From contig NC_068558.1 of NCBI RefSeq assembly GCF_022201045.2, positions 47,595,501 through 47,659,500 of the forward strand: a DNA stretch of 64,000 nucleotides. Direction: 5' to 3'. Numbering within the stretch: position 1 is the stretch's first letter; each line of letters starts with the position of its first letter. The notes beneath the pieces were generated by a model that searched no databases, was not told where the DNA came from, and worked only from the letters and a program-made list of their open reading frames with translations. Of the stretch, positions 58,681 through 64,000 are shown piece after piece. The translations under genes were made by a program, and so were the position numbers. The DNA is from Citrus sinensis (taxonomy: Eukaryota > Streptophyta > Magnoliopsida > Sapindales > Rutaceae).

Positions 58681-61563
58681 ATGCCGAGTCTAATTTCCGT
58701 CAAAACCCCGCCAAATACGACGCCGCTAAACATTCTCATACCTGCAATCCAAAATGGATCCACTAATAACCTTCGATCCCCATCTCCACTTAGAAAGCGA
58801 TTCCCGTCTCCGTCACCTTCAAATTCACGCGCAAAAAGAACCTCCGAAAAGGTGACCATCGATGAATCGTCTTTGGACAACCCGGATCTGGGTCCGTTTC
58901 TACTCAAGTTGGCGCGAGAAACTATCAGTTCGGGTGATAACCCGAACAAGGCCTTGGATTACGCAATTCGGGCTTCCAAATCGTTTGAGAGGTTTTCGGG
59001 TTCAGGCCAGGAGCTGGAGCTGGTCATGAGCTTGCACATGCTGGCAGCCATCTATTGTAGTTTGGGCCGGTTCGAGGAGGCGGTTCCGGTTTTGGAACGG
59101 TCCATTGAGGTCGTGGATATTGGAAAGGGTTCTGATCGTGCGCTTGCCAAGTTTTCCGGGTACATGCAGCTTGGTGACACATGTTCGTCGATGGGTTTAT
59201 TAGACAGGTCCGTTTGGTGTTACGAATCGGGTTTGGAGATCCAAATCGAGGCTCTCGGAGATTCGGATCCGAGAGTCGCTGAGACTTGCAGGTAAAGCTT
59301 CTGGGTATGTCATTCTTTTCTGTCGGAACCTTTAACTACTCGTGGCGCATGTTAGTCTAAGACTTGGCAGAAGGCTAATATGTGATTTTGTATTTTTGAA
59401 ACACGTTTTGCTTATTCCACTTTGGTGTCGGGTTTGGGCTTGTATCTTATCAGCCCAAAACCGGATCACCCATTTGTCTGTTACTCTGACTCTGTTTTGC
59501 TCAAGGTAATTAAATAATTCCTAGTAGGAAGCACGATTGCGGCTGAATACAAAATGGATCGAACTGTATTAAAAGTCTAAGAAATGGGAACTTGCATTAC
59601 TAATTAATTTCTTTTGAAGGAACAATTAATTGAGTGCCACAAATGTATTTATATGAGTAATGATATACTTACATAGTTGGTATACATATTTATATTCTAA
59701 CTAAGACGATATTTTGTTATCTATTGATCGATTAATATAATACTATTGAATAATGAATAATAAGTCAACTAATTCTTTATCTCGCTTTTGTAAGTATAGT
59801 ATTATTTTATTTTTTAAGCGAGAGAGAGAGAGAGAAAGAGAGTTTGAGAGACGTTAATTCAAACCTCTAGCAGAATTCTGTTTCCTTTCAATTAACTATG
59901 AAAAGACAGGTACTTAGCTGAGGCACATATTCAAGCAATGCAATTTGATGAGGCAGAAAACCTATGCAAGAAGATCCTTGAAATTCATAGGGAACACGGT
60001 CACTCGGCCTCCCTTGAAGAAGCAGCTGATCGTAGGCTTATGGCTCTTGTTTATGAGGCAAAGGGGGACTACGAATCTGCCCTTGAGCACCTTGTTCTGG
60101 CTAGCATGGTAATGATCGCTAATGGTCAAGAGAATGAGGTTGCTTCCATTGATGTTAGCATTGGCAACATATATATGTCCCTTTGTCGCTTTGACGAGGC
60201 CATTTTTTCTTATCAGAAAGGGCTTACGGTCTTCAAAGCCACTAGGGGTGAAGATCACCTTTCTGTAGCATCAATCTTTATTCGTCTTGCAGATCTATAC
60301 TACAGGATAGGCAAACTAAGGGAGTCAAAATCCTACTGTGAGAATGCCTTAAGAGTGTGTGCGAAACCAGCTCCTGCAACTGCACCTGAGGAGATTGCCA
60401 ATGGCTTGACAGAAATCTCAGCAATATACGAAGCCCTGAATGAACATGAAGAGGCATTGAAGCTCCTGCAAAAGGCCATGAAGTTATTGGAAGACACCCC
60501 TGGGTACCATAGCACCATCGCAGGAATAGAAGCGCAGATGGGTGTGATGTTGTATGTGGTTGGGAGGTATGGAGAGGCTCGATCCTCTTTTGAGAGTGCT
60601 GTAGTGAAGCTACGGGCCAGTGGGGAGAGTAAATCGGCATTCTTTGGCATCGTGTTGAACCAGATGGGGTTGGCTTGTCTGCAGCTCTACAGGATAAATG
60701 AGGCCACTGAACTGTTTGAAGAAGCAAGGGGAGTACTGGAGCAGGAGTGTGGTTCATGTCACTTGGACACTCTCGGGGTATATAGCAATCTTGCAGCAAC
60801 TTATGATGCCTTGGGGAGGTAAGCACACTTTTGATATCCTTTCCCAGTTTTTGTTTAGCTCCCTACCCATTTGTTTGCAATCCATGTTCTCTGCTGTTGC
60901 CACTTACTGGTTTTCTCTCACAGAATATTATTATACAATTGAAGGCTTTATCTTACCCAACATAGACTTGCATGTATCATCTTGCCTAGGCCGATTGTCA
61001 CGCACAGATAGCATTTGCCGTCTTCAGTCCCACTTCTGATTGTAGCAGATAAGGTTTTTATTCGATGATATATACATGATGGGAGACAATGATTGGATGA
61101 ACACAATCTTGAGGCTTTAAGTATTGTTCATGAATCTTTATATTTCTTCTAGGGAAAATAATGATCAAGTTATCTGTTTGGGGCTTTATGGTTTACTTGT
61201 AGATTCTAATGTAAGAATTTTTTTTTTTTTTAAAGTTAAATTAATTTAAGGCAAAACTTCAGTTTGCTTGATTGTTGAGTCTTCTTCGTTGAACGTTGAA
61301 TCGTTTTTGTTTTTGTTTTTAATTACAGGGTCGAAGATGCTATTGAGATATTGGAGTACATCCTTAAGGTGAGAGAAGAAAAACTTGGGACAGCAAATCC
61401 GGACATTGATGACGAGAAAGAAAGGCTTGCTGAACTCTTGAAAGAAACAGGACGGGCTCGGAACAGAAAAGGGAAATCTCTTGAAAATCTTCTTGATTCC
61501 AACGCATACAGAGTGAAGAAAGAAGTTACCAAGAGAAGGTCTGGATTTGGTTTTAGAACTTAA
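58681..61563 (+). CDS. KLCR: Kinesin light chain-related TPR protein (KLCR/CMU-like)
   Basis: Exons 58681-59291, 59910-60818 and 61329-61563 join in phase, each junction splitting an Arg codon, to give 584 residues. Residues 1-60 are Pro/Ser/Arg-rich and disordered-looking (RSPSPLRKRFPSPSPS). The rest is a solenoid of about ten TPR units, e.g. LAAIYCSLGRFEEAVPVLER, IGNIYMSLCRFDEAIFSYQK, LADLYYRIGKLRESKSYCEN, ISAIYEALNEHEEALKLLQK and LAATYDALGRVEDAIEILEY. A basic Lys/Arg-rich tail follows (about residues 530-584). Plant proteins of this type (KLCR, also called CMU) bind cortical microtubules and IQD proteins and hold microtubules in place during cellulose synthase movement. Which paralogue this is cannot be told here. 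No breaks. Confidence 0.93.
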
Positions 61564-63540
61564 AAACTCAGTTGTCATTTATCAATATGTCCTGATGCTG
61601 TTATTTGAAGCTGTTGCCAAAACGGCTAATTAGAAAATTCACAAATGTAATAGCAACTGGATCTGAATGATTGAATACTGCTGTGATGCCAAGTCCACGA
61701 AAGCAAATTTTATGAGCTGCTATATAAAAATGCCATGTGACAGAGCTTTTAACAGATTTGAGATTGTTAACTCAAATTGTTTGCAAAATAATTTCGACTT
61801 ACATAGAAGTGCAAACAAAACCACGTGAGAGTTGAACACGGTGCCCATCCATGTCGACGATTTTTCTACGTCAAGATCAATGACAAATCGAAAAATAGAA
61901 CCTTCACGGAAAACATGGAAATACAGAAATCAAGCTTCAAATTATTCAGTGGATTGTTTGCAGCACAATATATAACTTTGACTTCTCAGTTTCTAATCAT
62001 TTAAAAAAAGAAAAAATAATGACTAAATTATTTGATTTCTCTGTCCAGTGAGAATAGCTTCATCGTCATTAGTCATTTTGTTTGGGAAAAATCCGCATGG
62101 GTTACTGTGTTAGGTTCCCTGTCTCAAAACTCCCAACAATGAACTCACTCAATTTTCAACACATGATCATCATAAAACCGCCCCCCAAGTCAATTGCTCT
62201 TAGCATTTCAAATTCAGCTTCCCAACAAAAAAAATAAAAATAAAAATCAATGCCCACTATGTTCCTGGCAACCCTGTTTAGGGCAGCAATGGGTAACATT
62301 CCACTTTGTTGGGTTATGATGATCGGGTGAAATTTTTTACGCATGGTAAGAATAAAAATAGAAATGTTTATCTCGATCAGAACCGCAGAGATTGAGATTA
62401 TTTTACGCATGGTAATTAAGAAAGCATAATGATCGGGTGAAATTTTTTAATCTAATCATCTAATGGTTGCCAAAAGGAACAAATTTCCCGTAGAACCAAA
62501 TTCGTGGAGCTCCTTCTTCGAAATGGGAGACCCGTTAACCTTTAGTAATAATTTCCTTCTCCTCAAGCAGCATCTGAAAGTTCCCGCGGAGGACTCCTTT
62601 GGTACAAATAATTTGAATACAGTTTTTTGAAAAATAAAAAAGAAAAAAATTGATCTCATTAAACCTACCGACTAAAGAGAGAATCGGAAAAGTAACCATT
62701 TTTAGATATTATAAAAATAACAAGAAAGACTATATTATTATTAATACTTGCAAAAGGGCTAAATTTCTTGATCGAAGATATTTTTTTAATACATTGAATC
62801 GAATGTTCTTGTATTATAACCTTAAAGAAAATTTGTTGTTGTGTCTATTAATAGAGTCGTCTCTTCTTAGAAGAAATCAGACTTTAAAATAATCATGTAT
62901 AAAAAAAATCATATTCAAGAATCTCGATTTGAAGTGGTAATTCATGAGAAAAATGTACATTTGACCTATAAATTAATATTAGATCAAGAATTCAAGAACT
63001 TTGATTGCAATTTGTGCATTTTTTTAATTTGAAGGTTATTAGTATTTTAGAGATTTTTGAATAATACATACTCTAATTCTTTTTTTTCCCATTATCTTTT
63101 CTTTCATTCAATTCATAGACAATTATGATTTTTATCGAATTCTTTATCACTTTTAACCCATTCGATTTTAATTAAGATTTTTCTTTTTCGAATTCTTTAC
63201 TACTTGTCACCCGTTCGATTTTTGAACAAGAAAAGAGCCGTTGAAGAAGAACGAATAGTTTTTTTTTAATAATATTTCACCCTATCTATGGGGTAAATCT
63301 TAAAAGTTTCAAATATTGGATCATATTTGTAGAAAAAAATTATTTTCGGGTCATTTAAATAAATTCTACAAATTTGAAAAAAAAAAAATTCAGAACTTTC
63401 AGTGCACCAGCAACGAGTTTTTTATTTAAATATACACAATTTGTTCTTAAATATTAAATTTATATCCTATTACATACATATACCTCACGAAAATAGAAAA
63501 AGTAAAAAAAATCTAAGAATCCACTCCTTTATTCCTCTCA
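61564..63540. other. Intergenic region downstream of KLCR
   Basis: Mostly AT-rich. A short duplicated phrase (GATCGGGTGAAATTTTTTA) occurs near 62321 and 62431. A 55-codon open frame with plausible codon use lies at 62463-62630, and an 80-codon Lys/Asn/Leu-rich frame at 62650-62892; both are treated under findings. No established gene is seen. Confidence 0.45.
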
Positions 63541-63549
63541 GTGCAGGGA

Positions 63550-63950
63550 AAAGTCTAGTGCGAAGTCGGGTGAGTCGAGTAAGAATTGAAGATAAGTAAG
63601 TCGAGTATATGATTTAGTAAGAAGTCGAGTAAGCATATTAAATGAGTCGGGTATTAAGTAAAAGTCAAGTAAATTTTTTGAATAAGTCAAGTAAAATTTA
63701 TGTAATTTTTAAAGAAGTTGAGTATTAAATCGGGTAAGTATATTAAGTTTAGTATTAATATTTTTAAAGAAGTGAAGTATTGTAAGTTGAGCATTCAGTT
63801 GAGTAAGAAGTGAAGGTAATTGAATAAGTCGAGTATGAAGTCGGGTATGAAGTTTGGTAAGTTGAGCATTCAGTTGAGTAAGAAATTAAGAGAATTGAAT
63901 AAGTCGAGTAAGTAGATTGAATGAGTCGAGTATTAATTTTTTGTTGATAT
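63550..63950. repeat. Minisatellite of GTCGAGTAAG-type units
   Basis: The phrase (A)AGTCGAGTAAG and variants (GAGTCGGGTATTAAGT, AAGTCAAGTAAA, AGTTGAGTAAGAAG) recur about 20 times with irregular spacing of roughly 12-40 bp to near the window end. It looks like a degenerate minisatellite. It may continue past the window. Confidence 0.8.
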
Positions 63951-64000
63951 TTTATTGAGACTATTTTTATATTTTCTCTAATTTTTTAGTATGTACGTGT

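Noticed and set aside
60278..60826. 182-residue minus-strand open frame
   Set aside because: Mirror of the KLC-related TPR exon on the other strand; the TPR frame clearly explains the sequence.

Overview
This window is plant nuclear DNA. Evidence: genes are split by GT-AG introns, intergenic DNA is AT-rich and full of microsatellites and small DNA transposons, and most products belong to plant-specific families (ALMT, Dof, R2R3-MYB, DVL/RTFL peptide, laccase, GH100 invertase, plant KLC-related TPR protein). Protein style and intron layout point to a eudicot. A woody rosid such as Citrus is my guess only; nothing here proves a species.

I rebuilt eight multi-exon genes by hand and checked every splice phase. 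All give uninterrupted proteins. In order: ALMT-type anion channel (minus, 180-2506); ORMDL/ORM1 sphingolipid regulator (plus, 5615-8714); Dof zinc-finger factor (minus, 10829-12213); R2R3-MYB of the flavonoid/proanthocyanidin type (plus, 20968-21939); PPOX2-like FMN-binding protein (plus, 31151-32421); secreted laccase (minus, 34114-36695); alkaline/neutral invertase (minus, 43782-47009); and kinesin-light-chain-related TPR protein (plus, 58681-61563). Three small genes add to these: a 50-residue DVL/ROTUNDIFOLIA-like peptide (plus, 40221-40373), an 85-residue unidentified conserved-looking protein (minus, 42767-43024) and a 97-residue two-exon single-membrane-span protein (minus, 49130-51444). 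These are unrelated housekeeping and regulatory genes, not a pathway cluster. MYB, Dof and laccase could all touch phenolic or cell-wall metabolism, but their spacing does not show they work together.

The gene-poor stretches (2.6-5.2, 12.5-20.9, 22-31, 36.8-40.2, 52.5-58.6 and 61.6-64 kb) hold mostly non-autonomous transposons. Some have clear target-site duplications. Two Mutator-like elements have 9-bp duplications (27383-28526 and 30117-30922), as does a 195-bp foldback element in an ORMDL intron with a relative in an ALMT intron. Five PIF/Harbinger-like elements have TTA/TAA duplications (17457, 18056, 28913, 53552, 54173). Two pairs are abutting: 17457/18056, and 53552/54173, which share one TAA. 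A hAT-like element sits inside the intron of the small membrane-protein gene. Several diverged tandem-repeat arrays are also present (23.4-24.2, 48.2-48.6, 56.8-57.1 and 63.55-63.95 kb). I found no CRISPR array, no intact rRNA or tRNA gene and no complete autonomous transposase. The most notable non-textbook items are the overlooked DVL-type peptide gene and the gene-like core of the 27.4-kb Mutator-like element.
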